From Verrucomicrobiota bacterium (GTDB taxonomy: Bacteria > Verrucomicrobiota > Verrucomicrobiia > Limisphaerales > J093): a stretch of 64,000 nucleotides of DNA. The stretch is from the NCBI GenBank assembly GCA_027493615.1, contig JAOSKK010000005.1:186001-250000 (forward strand). Direction: 5' to 3'. A model generated the notes under the pieces. The model searched no databases. It was given only the letters and a program-made list of their open reading frames with translations, and was not told the DNA's origin. Of the stretch, positions 16,988-26,591 are shown one piece after another. Made by a program: the position numbers and the translations under genes. Numbering within the stretch: the stretch's first letter is position 1; every line of letters starts with the position of its first letter.

Positions 16988-19831
16988 ATGTCGAAGCTCC
17001 TCGAATCCCTGCGGGCAGAGGCGGCGAAGCAGCTCCCTTTGCCGCCGGGGCGCCGTCCGTGCCAGGAGGTGATGCGGTACCAGCGTTACCTGCAGCGCAG
17101 CCGGCTGCGGACGCGGTACGCCCACAACCAAGGGGCCAGCGGACGTGAGGTGGTACAGGCTCTCGCGCTGGCCGTGGACCTCGTTTTCCAGCACGCCTTC
17201 GAGGCGGCCGGCGCGTTGCCCGAGTACGCCGGCCGGGGACGATCCGCACGTTGCGCGATCGTGGCGCTCGGGGGCTACGGGCGGCGTGAGCTGAGTCCGC
17301 ACAGTGACATCGACGTCCAGTTCCTGCACGAGAGCGGCGATCTCCAAAAGGGGGATCGTCCGGCGTTCCTGGCGCTGCTCGAGGAATCCTGGCTCTACAA
17401 TGTCTTTCCCAAGGTTCAGAGCGTCGTCCGCACCCCCGCGGAATCGGTGGCGGCGGGCAACCAGGATCTGCGGTCGAAGACCTCGCTGATTGAGGCGCGC
17501 TGGGTCTGCGGGGACGAACGGCTGTTCGCGCGGCTCCAGCGGCGGGTGATCTCGGGCTGCGTGGCCGGGCAGGAGAACGCCTATGTCGAGCAGCGCCTGG
17601 CGGATCAGGCCGAACGACGGCGGCGCTTCGGCAACACCCCGTTTCTGCAGGAGCCGAACGTCAAGAACGGCTGCGGCGGCTTGCGCGACTACCAGAATCT
17701 GGTCTGGCTGAGCTTCTTCCGCTACCGCACCGCGGGGACCGCCGAGCTTCAGCAACGCCAGTTGATCAGCGCCGCCGAACAGGCCGACCTCGACCGGGCC
17801 TATGACTTTCTCCTGCGCATCCGCAACGATCTCCACTTCCGCAGCGAACGCCCTCACGATGTGCTGCTCAAGGCCGTGCAACCCGCCGTGGCCCGGGCGA
17901 TGGGCTACCTGGACGGCTCGCCCAGCAAACGAGTCGACCGGCTCATGCGCGCCTATTACGGCCACGTCCGCACCATCCACGACCTCACCCGCAACGTCGA
18001 GGAACGCCTCGCCCTCCTCCCCCAGCCCGGACGCCTGCCCCGCCTCGGCGACCTCCTGCGCGCCCGCCGCCGCCGCGCCGCCTATGAAGTCGATGGCTTC
18101 AAGTTCGTCGACGGCCAGGTCCTGCCCGTGTCCGGCCGCATCTTCCGCGAGCGACCCAGCCGCCTGATGCAGGCCTTCTTCAACGCCCAACGGCGCCGGC
18201 TCCGGCTGCATCCCGAACTCCTGCAACTCGTCCGCGACCATGTCGCGCTCGTCACACCCGCCTTTCGTAAGGACCCCGGCGTGGCGCAGATGTTCCTCGA
18301 GCTCCTCAAGGCCCGCGGTCAGGTCGGCGGCTGCCTGCGTCAGATGCATGAAGCCCGGTTCCTCGGCGCCTACCTGCCTGCGTTCGGCCGCCTCACCGCC
18401 CGCGTCCAACACGAGTTCTTCCATCAGTACACGGTCGACGAACACACCCTGGTGTGCCTCGAGAAGCTCGATGCCGTCTGGCACGAACAGACTCCTTCCC
18501 TCCGGCCTTACACCGAGATGTTCCGCCACCTCGAACGCCCCGAACTGCTCTACCTCGCCCTCCTGTTGCACGACGCCGGCAAGGGCGAAGGACGCGACCA
18601 CGCCGAACGCGGCGCCCGCATCGGCGCCACCGTCTGCCGGCAGCTCCACCTCGACGACGCCGGGGCTCGCCGCGTCCAGTTCCTCATCCGCCAGCATCTG
18701 GCCATGGTCTCGACCTCGCAGAAGCGCAACCTGGGCGACCCGCACGTGATCGAGACGTTCGCCCGGCTGGTCGGTGACCTCGAGAACCTCCGCGCTCTCG
18801 CCCTCTTGACGCTGGCCGACTCGATGGGCACCAGCGACCAGCTCTGGACCACCTTCAAGGATGCCCTGCTGCTCACTCTGTACCAGCGCACCCGCGAGCA
18901 TCTCGAAGGCCAGGGCGCGGTCGTCGCCGAAGCCGAACGCACCCGCCTGCTCGAAGAGGTCCACCGCGCCGCCCCCGCCGACCTGCCGGCCGACGAAATC
19001 CAGGCGCACTTCGACCGCGTGCCACCGCGCTATTTCCTGCATGCGCTCGCGGCGGATGTCCTCGCCGACCTTCGCATCGCCCACGAGTTCCTCAAGCCCA
19101 GGTCCTGGCCACCGGCGCGCCCTCGCGCCGATCGTCCACGGCCAGGTCGCCGAGGCGCGCGGCTGTTCCGTCGTCCGCTGCTGCACCTGGGATCGGCCCG
19201 GACTGTTCGCGAAGCTGGCCGGCGCCTTCACCGCCGCCCGCCTCAACATCCTCGGCGCGGAAATCTATACCCGCACCGACGACCTGGCGATCGACACGTT
19301 CTACGTGACGGACGCCGACACCGGCGCCCCCGCCACGCCGCGGGTGATGGAGCGTTTCCGCGCCCTGGCTCGCGCGGCCTTGACCGCGCCTGCGACCAGC
19401 CCGGAAGCCCCGCCGACTCTGCCCCTGACCGCCGCCGGCGACGCGGGTGTCCCGTCGGCTTCGGCAGCCGAGGGGGACGCGCTCCGGCCGAACCCGCCCC
19501 GGCCGGGCCCGCCCTCAAACCGCCGGGAGCCGCCCCGGTTCCTTTGGGCGACCCCTTCAGGACCTCCGTCGTATTCGACAACCACTCGAGCCCGAGCCAC
19601 ACCATTATCGAGATCGAAACCGAGGATCGCCTCGGCCTGCTGCACACCATCGCCACCGTGCTGGCCGGGCTCGGCGTGGACATTGCCCTCGCCCGCATCC
19701 ACACCAGCAACGGCGGCGCCTCCGATGCGTTCTATGTCAGTGAGGCCGGCGGAAAGCCCATCCTCGGCGCCGCGCGACAGAAGGAGATTCGATCCGCACT
19801 CCTCGCCGCCATCCGCGCCCTGGGAAACTGA
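16988..19831 (+). CDS. glnD: [Protein-PII] uridylyltransferase / uridylyl-removing enzyme, two compensating frame breaks
   Basis: Nitrogen sensor that uridylylates PII when glutamine is low and reverses this when it is high. About 947 residues. The nucleotidyltransferase core is at about residue 95 (LGGYGRRELSPHSDIDVQFL, with the catalytic Asp pair in SDID). A GlnD linker region NVKNGCGGLRDYQNLVW follows. The HD domain at about 525 reads LLLHDAGKGEGRDHAERG. Two ACT domains close the protein, CTWDRPGLFAKLAGAF near 19185 and EDRLGLLHTIATVLAGLGVD near 19620. The frame leaves near 19100 and returns near 19490, and both ACT domains are readable, so indel errors are likely. A proline- and alanine-rich linker separates the ACT domains. 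The start at 16988 gives MSKLLESLR. Confidence 0.9.
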   Translation: MSKLLESLRAEAAKQLPLPPGRRPCQEVMRYQRYLQRSRLRTRYAHNQGASGREVVQALALAVDLVFQHAFEAAGALPEYAGRGRSARCAIVALGGYGRRELSPHSDIDVQFLHESGDLQKGDRPAFLALLEESWLYNVFPKVQSVVRTPAESVAAGNQDLRSKTSLIEARWVCGDERLFARLQRRVISGCVAGQENAYVEQRLADQAERRRRFGNTPFLQEPNVKNGCGGLRDYQNLVWLSFFRYRTAGTAELQQRQLISAAEQADLDRAYDFLLRIRNDLHFRSERPHDVLLKAVQPAVARAMGYLDGSPSKRVDRLMRAYYGHVRTIHDLTRNVEERLALLPQPGRLPRLGDLLRARRRRAAYEVDGFKFVDGQVLPVSGRIFRERPSRLMQAFFNAQRRRLRLHPELLQLVRDHVALVTPAFRKDPGVAQMFLELLKARGQVGGCLRQMHEARFLGAYLPAFGRLTARVQHEFFHQYTVDEHTLVCLEKLDAVWHEQTPSLRPYTEMFRHLERPELLYLALLLHDAGKGEGRDHAERGARIGATVCRQLHLDDAGARRVQFLIRQHLAMVSTSQKRNLGDPHVIETFARLVGDLENLRALALLTLADSMGTSDQLWTTFKDALLLTLYQRTREHLEGQGAVVAEAERTRLLEEVHRAAPADLPADEIQAHFDRVPPRYFLHALAADVLADLRIAHEFLKPRSWPPARPRADRPRPGRRGARLFRRPLLHLGSARTVREAGRRLHRRPPQHPRRGNLYPHRRPGDRHVLRDGRRHRRPRHAAGDGAFPRPGSRGLDRACDQPGSPADSAPDRRRRRGCPVGFGSRGGRAPAEPAPAGPALKPPGAAPVPLGDPFRTSVVFDNHSSPSHTIIEIETEDRLGLLHTIATVLAGLGVDIALARIHTSNGGASDAFYVSEAGGKPILGAARQKEIRSALLAAIRALGN

Positions 19832-19866
19832 CGCTTGGCCCCCAGCGCGGCCCAGATGGAACGTTC

Positions 19867-19940
19867 AATTCCCTATGTTCGGAATCGGCGGAGAAACCCC
19901 TCGTCCTCGATCCTCCGCAGATGACGAACATGGGGGATTG
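19867..19940. repeat. Palindrome B, isolated copy
   Basis: CCCTATGTTCGGAATCGGCG and its counterpart GATGACGAACATGGGG enclose CTCCGCAG-type inner arms. This copy stands without modules L, C or E, directly after glnD, and may form its terminator. Confidence 0.75.
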
Positions 19941-19998
19941 GAAGGAGAGGATCTGCGGACACCTCGCGGGAGGCCAAGGCGGCCGAAGGGCGCCAGCC

Positions 19999-20311
19999 TT
20001 TGGAGTGCGGCGTCTTCCAGCGGCGCTTTTCGTTGCCCCCCATCCCCCCGTTCCCTCGGCCGTGACGCAAAGCGGCGGTCAACCGCGCGCACTCCAGACG
20101 CTTCGCGACCCCGCACGTCCGGCCCACGCAACGCGTTTGGAGTGCGGCGTCTTCCAGCGCCGCTTTTCGTTGTCCCCCATCCCCCGTTCCCTCGGCCGTG
20201 ACGCAAAGCGGCGGTCAACCGCGCGCACTCCATACGCTTCGCGACCCCGCACGTCCGGCCCACGCAACGCGTTTGGAGTGCGGCGTCTTCCAGCGGCGCT
20301 TTTCGACGAGC
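19999..20311. repeat. Family D tandem palindromic repeat, 2.3 copies of about 136 bp
   Basis: Units begin TTTGGAGTGCGGCGTCTTCC at 19999, 20136 and 20272 (the last one truncated). Within a unit the left arm GGAGTGCGGCG...CGCTTTTCG pairs with AAAGCGGCGG...CGCGCACTCC, so each unit can fold into one long hairpin. Copies 1 and 2 differ at only a few positions over their full length. The rest of the 19832-20470 gap shows no gene. Confidence 0.88.
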
Positions 20312-20470
20312 GCGGATGGGTTCCTCCCGCCATTCGAGGTTGCGCCCTCGCGCGAGCTTGGCAGACTCCAGCGCGTGCACACCGCCATTCATTCGAAGCC
20401 CGTTTGCTTCGTGTTGCGATGCCGGCGGCTGGCATGAATCCTGGAACCCCCCGTTTGTCATCTTCCAGAC

Positions 20471-21616
20471 ATGAAATCCCACGTGTTACTCGCGCTCGCC
20501 CTGGGCTTGACCGCGGCGACCGCCCCGGCGGCCAACCTGCCCTTCAACGGCCTGGACATGGGCCTCGGCAACCTGTACCGACTCTCGAACGCCAAGTCCC
20601 GCTCAATCAGCCCCGAGAACTTCACCGGTGAAAAGGGCAAGGGCGGCATGTCCGTCGATGGCCCGGCCGCCGGCGCCGCCCGAGGACTGGGCCAGGGCTG
20701 GAAGGTGTCGCCGTACGTCCGCATCGAGGCCAAGAAGACCTTCACCATGGCGGAGATCACCGGTCCGGGCTGTATCCAGCACATCTGGCTCACTCCGGCG
20801 CCCCTGGACAAGACCCGCTTTTTCATCCTGCGCTTCTACTGGGACGACGAAACCGAACCCTCGGTGGAGGTGCCCCTGGGGGATTTCTTCGCCTGCGGCT
20901 GGGCGCGCTATTGCCAGATCAACTCGCTGGCCGTGTGCGTCAACCCGGGCAGCGCCTTCAACTGCTATTGGCCAATGCCCTTCCGCAAGAAGGCCCGCGT
21001 CACGCTCGAGAACCTCGATGACCAGACCATGACGCTGTATTACCAGATCGATTACGCGCTGACGGAGGTCCCCGAGGACGCCGCCTACTTCCATGCCCAG
21101 TTCCGCCGGGAAGACCCGCTGAAGACCAAGGGGCTCTACACCCTCCTCGACGGCGTCAAGGGCAAGGGCCATTACGTGGGCACCTATATGGCCTGGGAGG
21201 TGCACAGCACGGGCTGGTGGGGTGAAGGTGAGATCAAGTTCTTCCTCGATGGCGACGGCGAATTCCCGACCATCTGCGGCACCGGCACCGAGGACTACTT
21301 CTGCGGTTCGTACAACTTCGATCGCGACGGCAAGTACACCGAGTTCAGCACGCCCTACGCTGGACTGCCCCAGGTGATCCGGCCGGACGGCACTTACCAG
21401 TCCCAGACCCGGTTTGGGCTTTACCGCTGGCACATCCCCGATCCGATCCGGTTCGACCAGGACCTCAAGGTCACCATCCAGGCCCTGGGCTGGCGCAAAG
21501 ACGGCCGTTACCTCCAGCTCCAGGACGACATCGCCTCCGTCGCGTTCTGGTACCAGACCGAACCGCACGCCAAGTTCCCGCCGCTGCCCGCGAAGGACGA
21601 CCTCGAATTGAAGTGA
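20471..21616 (+). CDS. Secreted GH172 / DUF2961-family glycoside hydrolase
   Basis: The 381-residue protein has a signal peptide (MKSHVLLALALGLTAATAPA). It then shows the DUF2961 pattern: ENFTGEKGKGGMSVDGPA, GQGWKVSPYVRIEAKKTF, ITGPGCIQHIWLT and the hallmark CGTGTEDYFCGSYNF near residue 275. DUF2961 is now family GH172, whose characterised members act on fructofuranose or arabinofuranose linkages as oligomers. The length is right and the frame intact. It stands alone between a repeat-rich gap and prmC, so the local context does not define the substrate. Export fits use of an extracellular or periplasmic glycan. Confidence 0.87.
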   Translation: MKSHVLLALALGLTAATAPAANLPFNGLDMGLGNLYRLSNAKSRSISPENFTGEKGKGGMSVDGPAAGAARGLGQGWKVSPYVRIEAKKTFTMAEITGPGCIQHIWLTPAPLDKTRFFILRFYWDDETEPSVEVPLGDFFACGWARYCQINSLAVCVNPGSAFNCYWPMPFRKKARVTLENLDDQTMTLYYQIDYALTEVPEDAAYFHAQFRREDPLKTKGLYTLLDGVKGKGHYVGTYMAWEVHSTGWWGEGEIKFFLDGDGEFPTICGTGTEDYFCGSYNFDRDGKYTEFSTPYAGLPQVIRPDGTYQSQTRFGLYRWHIPDPIRFDQDLKVTIQALGWRKDGRYLQLQDDIASVAFWYQTEPHAKFPPLPAKDDLELK

Positions 21617-21677
21617 CCGGGCGAGACCCACGGCACTTTGCCCTTTGCAGTCCACGCCCCGGGCCTAGGCTCGGGGC

Positions 21678-22544
21678 GTGACGGTTCTTGAGGTCATCCA
21701 GCGCAGCGCCGCCTTCCTCGCCCGCAAGGAGGTCGAGTCGCCCCGGCTCCAGGCCGAACTGCTCCTGGCGCATGTCCTGGCGCTGCCCCGCCTCCGGCTC
21801 TACCTGGATTTCGAACGGCGCTTGACCGCGCCCGAGCTCGAGCGCATGCGCGCGCTGGTCCAACGACGGGGTGCCCGTGAGCCGCTGCAGTACCTCGTGG
21901 GCACCACCTCGTTCTGTGGTCGGGAATTCCGGCTGACACCGGCAGTCCTTATCCCGCGGCCCGAGACCGAGCAACTGGCCGAACATGCCGGGCAGTGCCT
22001 GGCCGGGCTGGGCGACCGGCCGGTCGCCGTGCTGGACTTTGGCACCGGCAGCGGTTGCCTGGCCATCAGCCTTGCCCTCCGTTTTCCGCATGCCGTGGTG
22101 CACGCCCTGGACGTGTCGGTCGAAGCCCTCGAGGTCGCCCGGGATAACGCGGCCCTTCACGGGGTGAGCGAACGGATCCGGTTTCACGCCGGCGACGGCC
22201 TGGGTGCCCTCCCGCCCGGGTTGCGCTTCCAGTTGGTGGTCGCCAACCCGCCGTACATCCCCACCGCAGAAATCGCCACGCTGGCCCCGGAAGTGCGGGA
22301 CTACGAACCGCGCACCGCGCTGGACGGCGGCCCGGACGGACTTGAGTCGGTCCGCCGGTTGGCCGCGGACACGCCGCCGTTCCTCGCTGCGGAAGGCCGT
22401 TTGTGGCTCGAGTTGGGCGATGGGCAGGCGGGCCCGGCGCGGGACCTGTTCGAACAAGCCGGTTGGCAGGTCCACGACGTTCTGCCCGATCTCGCCCAAC
22501 GGCCCCGGTTCCTGACGGCGGTTCGCCCTTGCCACGACCGGTGA
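21678..22544 (+). CDS. prmC: Release factor glutamine methyltransferase
   Basis: A 288-residue SAM-dependent methyltransferase that modifies the GGQ glutamine of RF1 and RF2. The N-terminal helical domain contains SPRLQAELLLAHVL, EPLQYLVGTTSFCGREF and LIPRPETEQL. The Rossmann core contains VLDFGTGSGCLAISLAL (motif I) and the catalytic VVANPPYIP. All are diagnostic for PrmC/HemK. The start is GTG at 21678, 61 bp after the GH172 gene, and gives the usual short N-terminus. The following gene overlaps its stop (GTGA). Confidence 0.93.
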   Translation: MTVLEVIQRSAAFLARKEVESPRLQAELLLAHVLALPRLRLYLDFERRLTAPELERMRALVQRRGAREPLQYLVGTTSFCGREFRLTPAVLIPRPETEQLAEHAGQCLAGLGDRPVAVLDFGTGSGCLAISLALRFPHAVVHALDVSVEALEVARDNAALHGVSERIRFHAGDGLGALPPGLRFQLVVANPPYIPTAEIATLAPEVRDYEPRTALDGGPDGLESVRRLAADTPPFLAAEGRLWLELGDGQAGPARDLFEQAGWQVHDVLPDLAQRPRFLTAVRPCHDR

Positions 22545-22846
22545 ACCTGCCTTTCCAAGGGGAGTTCGCTTTCGACGCCGGCCCGAATCAGAGCCGGGAG
22601 TCCGCATGGCATCGCGAACGGCAGGAGGCCATGCGCGCCCTCGCCGAGAAGCTCGGGCTTCCGCTGGAACAGAACGTCGAGGTTCGGCTCCGTGACGGCG
22701 TGATCTTGCAAGGCCGGCTGCGCGTGCGTGAGGAAACGCTGTTCCTCGACCGCGTCGACACCGCCAACATCCAACTCGCCATCGGCCGCGCGACGTTCCG
22801 TCACGGCGACCTCGCGGCCTGCGTCCGCCTCGACCCTCCGTCCTGA
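22541..22846 (+). CDS. Small uncharacterised protein coupled to prmC
   Basis: A 101-residue protein with no recognised family. It begins MNLPFQGEFAFDAG at a GTG that overlaps the prmC stop by 4 bp, so its translation should be coupled. Residues about 25-45 form a charged helix (RQEAMRALAEKLGLPLEQ). Residues 48-75 look like two beta strands of a small barrel (VEVRLRDGVILQGRLRVREE), a pattern faintly like Sm or KOW folds. It is probably cytosolic, with no signal or membrane segment. Its position suggests a role linked to translation or peptide release, but that is only inference. Confidence 0.65.
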   Translation: MNLPFQGEFAFDAGPNQSRESAWHRERQEAMRALAEKLGLPLEQNVEVRLRDGVILQGRLRVREETLFLDRVDTANIQLAIGRATFRHGDLAACVRLDPPS

Positions 22847-22868
22847 TCCCGCACGTCTGCCGCCACGG

Positions 22869-25667
22869 TCAGGGCCACGGTGCCAACCGGTCCCGCAACT
22901 CACGCGCCACGGGTCGTTCGGGTCGGGCCTGGATCAGCCCGTCGAACAGCCGGCGGGCCTCCTCGGGCTGGTCGCGCGACAATTGGACCGCCAACGTCAG
23001 GAGATGCGCGTACCCGAGCGTGAAGTCGTCGCTTGCCGTGGCGCTTTCCAGCCACGCAAGCCGGGCGTTTGTCACGTCGCCCTCGGCCTCGAGCCGCAGG
23101 CCTTCCAGGTAACGATTGCGGGCCCGGACCACCGCCTGGAACCGACGTTCGGTCGCTTCGTCCACGCCGGGTAACAACAGGCCGAGTGTCGGGGCCGCAC
23201 GACCCAGTACCGTAACGAGCGTGTCGTACGACCGAAGCGACCCGACCCCGCCCCAGCGGGCGGCACGCCAGTTCACCCGCTGCCGATCGTCCGTGTCCGG
23301 TGCCGCCCCCTCCAGAAGCGCCGCGACGGGTCCGAGGTACCCCTGAAGGACCTGAAAAGCATCGGCCAACCCCAGCGGCCGAAGCGCCTCGCGTACCACC
23401 GGCTCTACCAGCCGCCGATCCAGGTCATACAAGGTCATCGGCGGCGGCTCGAACGTTCCCATCAAGCCCATCACGGGCGTGTCAACGGTCGGGCGCAGCA
23501 AGAAAGCATGCACGTGGGGAAAGACCGCTGCCACCGACGCCGCCATCCGCCCCAGTGTCTCGAAGTCCACTTGATAAAGCGGAATCCACTGGCAGAACAA
23601 CCCTCCCGCGCCAACCGCCGGGCAATCGCCTCGTAGTGCTCCCGTGTGTAGAGCGCGCCGGCTCCGTCCCGGGCAGGATGAAACAGGTCCGCCACGATCA
23701 CGTCGTACCGGTTCGTGGTCGCCCGGACGAACCGGCGGGCATCAGCCACGTGCTGTCGCAACCGGCCTGGCGGGGCGAAGTTCTCCGGCGCGAATTCGCC
23801 CATTACATCCACCACTTCCGGGGAAAGCTCGACGCTGTCCACGAAGATTCCCGGGTGCGCTGTCGCCGCGGCGGCCGTGATCCCCGTGCCCGAGCCGAGA
23901 AACAGGGCGTGGCGGGGCGCCGGATGCAGCAACAGCGGCAAATGAGCCTGGCGACGTTCCGCGTGGGCCGAAGCCGTGCCGCCCATCGTGAACCGGTTGT
24001 TCACCCGCAGCGTTCGATGCCCTTCGGCGGTCTCGAGCACCGCCACCGAATCCGCCATCCCGGCCCGCGCCACCCGCAGCCGTTCACCCGGCAGCAACCC
24101 GGGGCGATCGAGGTCGGGCAATCCGATCGCGAGGACGAGGGCCGCCGCTTTCAACACCGTTATCCCGGAGACCGTATGCCCGTTGCAGGCGCCGACGTGA
24201 GGAGGCGTCGCGGACCAGAGACAACGCGACTTCGCCTCCTCACGTCGGCGCCCCCGTCGGTCGCGGTCGGCTGCCGGGCATGCAATCTCTGGGGCAGGCG
24301 CCAACTCCCCTGGCCCATGCGCCACAACGTGTAGCCCCCCACCAGCACCACCAACGTCCATTTTCCGCCCAGCCACGGGAACAGCAGCGGCCCGACCAGC
24401 AGGGGCGCGAGCATCCCGCCCACCGTGTTCCACGCCAACGCCCGACCTACGCTTCCCCGCTGGTCGCGGACCGCCTCCGCTAGCGTCGCAAACGTGGCCC
24501 CCATGAAGAGCGTCGGCAGCACAAACACCGACGCCGCCACCAGGCCTTCCGCCACCATCACGCCGCCCAGCGAATCACCCAACGCCACCCGCAGACCACG
24601 ATAGACCTCCGGCGCCATCACGATGGCCCAACCGCCCACAGCACAGGTCACACCCAACGCGCCCAACAGCCACGCGAGCTTCGCCTCGAACGGTTGACGG
24701 GGCGCCACCCGCCCGGCCCACGCCGCGCCCAGTGCCGTGCCCACCAGGTACACCGCCAGCACACTCGCGAACGTGAACACGGTGTTCTCGAGTACGCCCT
24801 TCAACAACCGCACGCCCACCACCTCGAACCCGATCCCCAACAGGCCCGTCGCCAGCAACAGCACCAGGAGCTCGCCTTCCCCGAACCTGTGGTGCAGGCG
24901 TCTCGCCTGCCGCTCCCCAAACCTGTGGTGCGGGCTTCCAGCCTGCACGCTCCGCGAACTATGTCCCCTAAGCGGCTCAAGAAGGAGCTGCTCGGTTCCC
25001 GTGAACCGCCGCTCTCTGACGCGGCTTTGCTCCCCGTTGCCGGATTCCGCCCCGTCCACGCCAACCCCAGCAACCCCGCCGCACACGCCAGGTTCAGCCC
25101 GCCCAACACGGTGACCCCACCCGCAAACCCAAGCCCGGGCACAAGCACGAACACGCTCGCCAACGTCCCCACCACCGCACCCAACGTATTGGCGGCATAG
25201 AGCGAACCGACGACCCGCCCGGCCCTCACCTGGCCCCGCACAAAACACTCCATGGCAGGAAAGCTCGCGCCCATGGCCGCCGTCGCTGGCAGTAGCACGA
25301 GAAACGGCAGGCCAAACGCCACCACGGCCTGGCGGACAGCCGACGGCTCCAGCCCCATCAGGTCCAGCGCGACGTGTTGCGCGGCAGCAATCAGCCAGAT
25401 CGACGCCCACGCCCAGACGCCGATCAGCACCTCAAGCCCGGCATACCAGACCGCGGGACGCGGGCTCCGCCGGATCGGTCCGTCCAGCAGCCCGGCCCCC
25501 AGGGCGCAACCGCCGAAAAACGCCGCCACCACCGCCAGCAACGCGGGCATCTCCTGGCCCAACCCGAGCCCGAACCACCGCGTCCAAAGCATCTGATACC
25601 CCAGGCCGCACGTTCCGGAGACGAACAGAAGCGCGTGCGCCCAGAAAAGTCGGGTGGAGGATCCCAT
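22869..25667 (-). CDS. Membrane-transporter-like / spermidine synthase-like fusion protein, carrying repeat insertions and frame breaks
   Basis: Reads on the minus strand from an ATG at 25667 over about 930 codons. The N-terminal half is a multi-helix membrane domain: LFWAHALLFVSGTCGLGYQM, LPFLVLLPATAAMGASFPAM, then FEVVGVRLLKGVLENTVFTF and LPTLFMGATFATLAEAV. The C-terminal half is a spermidine synthase-type fold with ALFLGSGTGITAAAA (SAM-type loop), VDSVELSPEVVDV and DVIVADLFHP, followed by helical repeats. Such fusions are widespread in Planctomycetes, Verrucomicrobia and Proteobacteria; their reaction is unproven. Frames change near 24950, 24250 and 23600. The first two coincide with inserted repeats: C-C-E modules between the two membrane halves, and palindrome A between the membrane and synthase parts. 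Confidence 0.75.
24184..24254. repeat. Family A palindrome inside the spermidine synthase fusion gene
   Basis: The palindrome CAGGCGCCGACGTGAGGAGG...CGCCTCCTCACGTCGGCGCC lies exactly where the last membrane helix (LVVLVGGYTLWRMGQGSW) gives way to the synthase domain. Read through, it would add about 24 arginine- and serine-rich residues. The reading frame changes at its distal end. Confidence 0.85.
24886..25015. repeat. Modules C-C-E inside the spermidine synthase fusion gene
   Basis: Two C modules (24886-24912, GGTGCAGGCGTCTCGCCTGC; 24921-24950, GTGCGGGCTTCCAGCCTGCA) are followed by an E-like stretch with ATGTCCCCTAAGCGGCTCAA, comparable to ATGGCCCCTGAGCGGGTCCA at about 1850. The block separates the two groups of membrane helices, and the frame changes across it. 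Confidence 0.8.
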
Positions 25668-25730
25668 CGTCACCACGCCGACGGTAGGAGGCTGGCCCGC
25701 TGCCCACAAGGCTTCGCCCTTCCCATAGTC

Positions 25731-25757
25731 GTGTGGCACAGGCGTCCCGCCTGCACT
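25731..25757. repeat. Module C repeat upstream of the spermidine synthase fusion gene
   Basis: GTGGCACAGGCGTCCCGCCTGCA is a variant of the inverted-repeat module C, in the 102-bp gap between the start of the fusion gene and the end of the prepilin-like gene. Confidence 0.7.
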
Positions 25758-25769
25758 CCCTGATCAAGC

Positions 25770-26540
25770 TCAATAGAACGTGGTCCAGTTGCCGGACTGC
25801 TGCCATTGGAGTTTCGCCCGGGACCGCGTCTCGACGTGCCCATCCGCGAAGGCGAGGTTCACGTTGACCAGCTCGGTGCCAGTGGAATGCCCGGCCCGGG
25901 CCTTGGCCACGTTCGTGGTCCGCGTGCCCTCGGCAAGGCAGAGATCCGTGAGGATGGGTTGGATCGCAGCGACCGGATCCTCCACCTTGGCAGGCCAGCC
26001 GTCCTGGGTCCGGCTGTAAGTCCCTGCAGTCTTCGGCGTGGGAAACAGCTCGCCCCCGTCCAACGGCCGTGGCACCCACCAGCAATGGTTGATGATGGCG
26101 AAGTTGCCGTACTGCCGCCGGAGGTACTTGTTGAGTTCGTCCACGCTCGTGATGCCCGTCCCACCGGTCTGCTGCCGATACCACGCATCCGCGTCCCGGA
26201 ACTCACCCGCGCGCACCGGGCAGAACCACATGGCCACCGTCAGCCCGTAGGGTTGCAGTCCGGGGACCATGTCCGCGGACACATCCCAGGGGTTGAGACC
26301 CGTCCGCGGCATCCGGTACGCCGGCAACCGCCCCTGTGCTGCATCCCCTGCATACAGATTCGCCGCAATCCCCCACTGCCGGTAATTCGAGGTGCAATTC
26401 ACCACCTTCGCCCGGAACTTCGCGCGTCCGATCGCGGGCAGGAGCATCCCGGCCAGGAGGGCGATGATGGCGACGACCACCAGCAATTCGATCAAGGTAA
26501 AGGCGCGCCGACCGGGCTGAGGTTGGGGCGGGTTGTTCAT
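25770..26540 (-). CDS. Prepilin-type N-terminal domain protein (type II secretion / pseudopilin-like)
   Basis: The 256-residue protein starts [20 protein letters not shown], giving a short charged leader, the prepilin peptidase site before FTLIEL, and one helix ([20 protein letters not shown]). The large C-terminal domain ends with [11 protein letters not shown], the Gly-His 'ADGH' motif that marks the abundant pseudopilin-like family of Planctomycetes and Verrucomicrobia. It would be processed by prepilin peptidase and displayed on the membrane or surface. No secretion ATPase or other pilus gene is adjacent. Two relatives lie at 55034-55879 and 56729-57439. It reads in the same direction as the peptidase gene upstream, 51 bp away. 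Confidence 0.88.
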   Translation of the reverse strand: MNNPPQPQPGRRAFTLIELLVVVAIIALLAGMLLPAIGRAKFRAKVVNCTSNYRQWGIAANLYAGDAAQGRLPAYRMPRTGLNPWDVSADMVPGLQPYGLTVAMWFCPVRAGEFRDADAWYRQQTGGTGITSVDELNKYLRRQYGNFAIINHCWWVPRPLDGGELFPTPKTAGTYSRTQDGWPAKVEDPVAAIQPILTDLCLAEGTRTTNVAKARAGHSTGTELVNVNLAFADGHVETRSRAKLQWQQSGNWTTFY

Positions 26541-26591
26541 GGCGGCAACATGGGCCGGCTGGCCAAAGCCGTCAAACCCGAGCGGACGAAC

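Noticed and set aside
15632-19249. A minus-strand open frame of about 1200 codons opposite xylB and glnD
   Set aside because: It mirrors conserved genes on the plus strand, is low-complexity (Gly, Glu, Ala-rich) and has no motif; GC-rich codon use keeps antisense frames open.
19999-20311. Possible CRISPR or satellite array
   Set aside because: The 136-bp unit is too long, with no unique spacers; it is a tandem palindrome.
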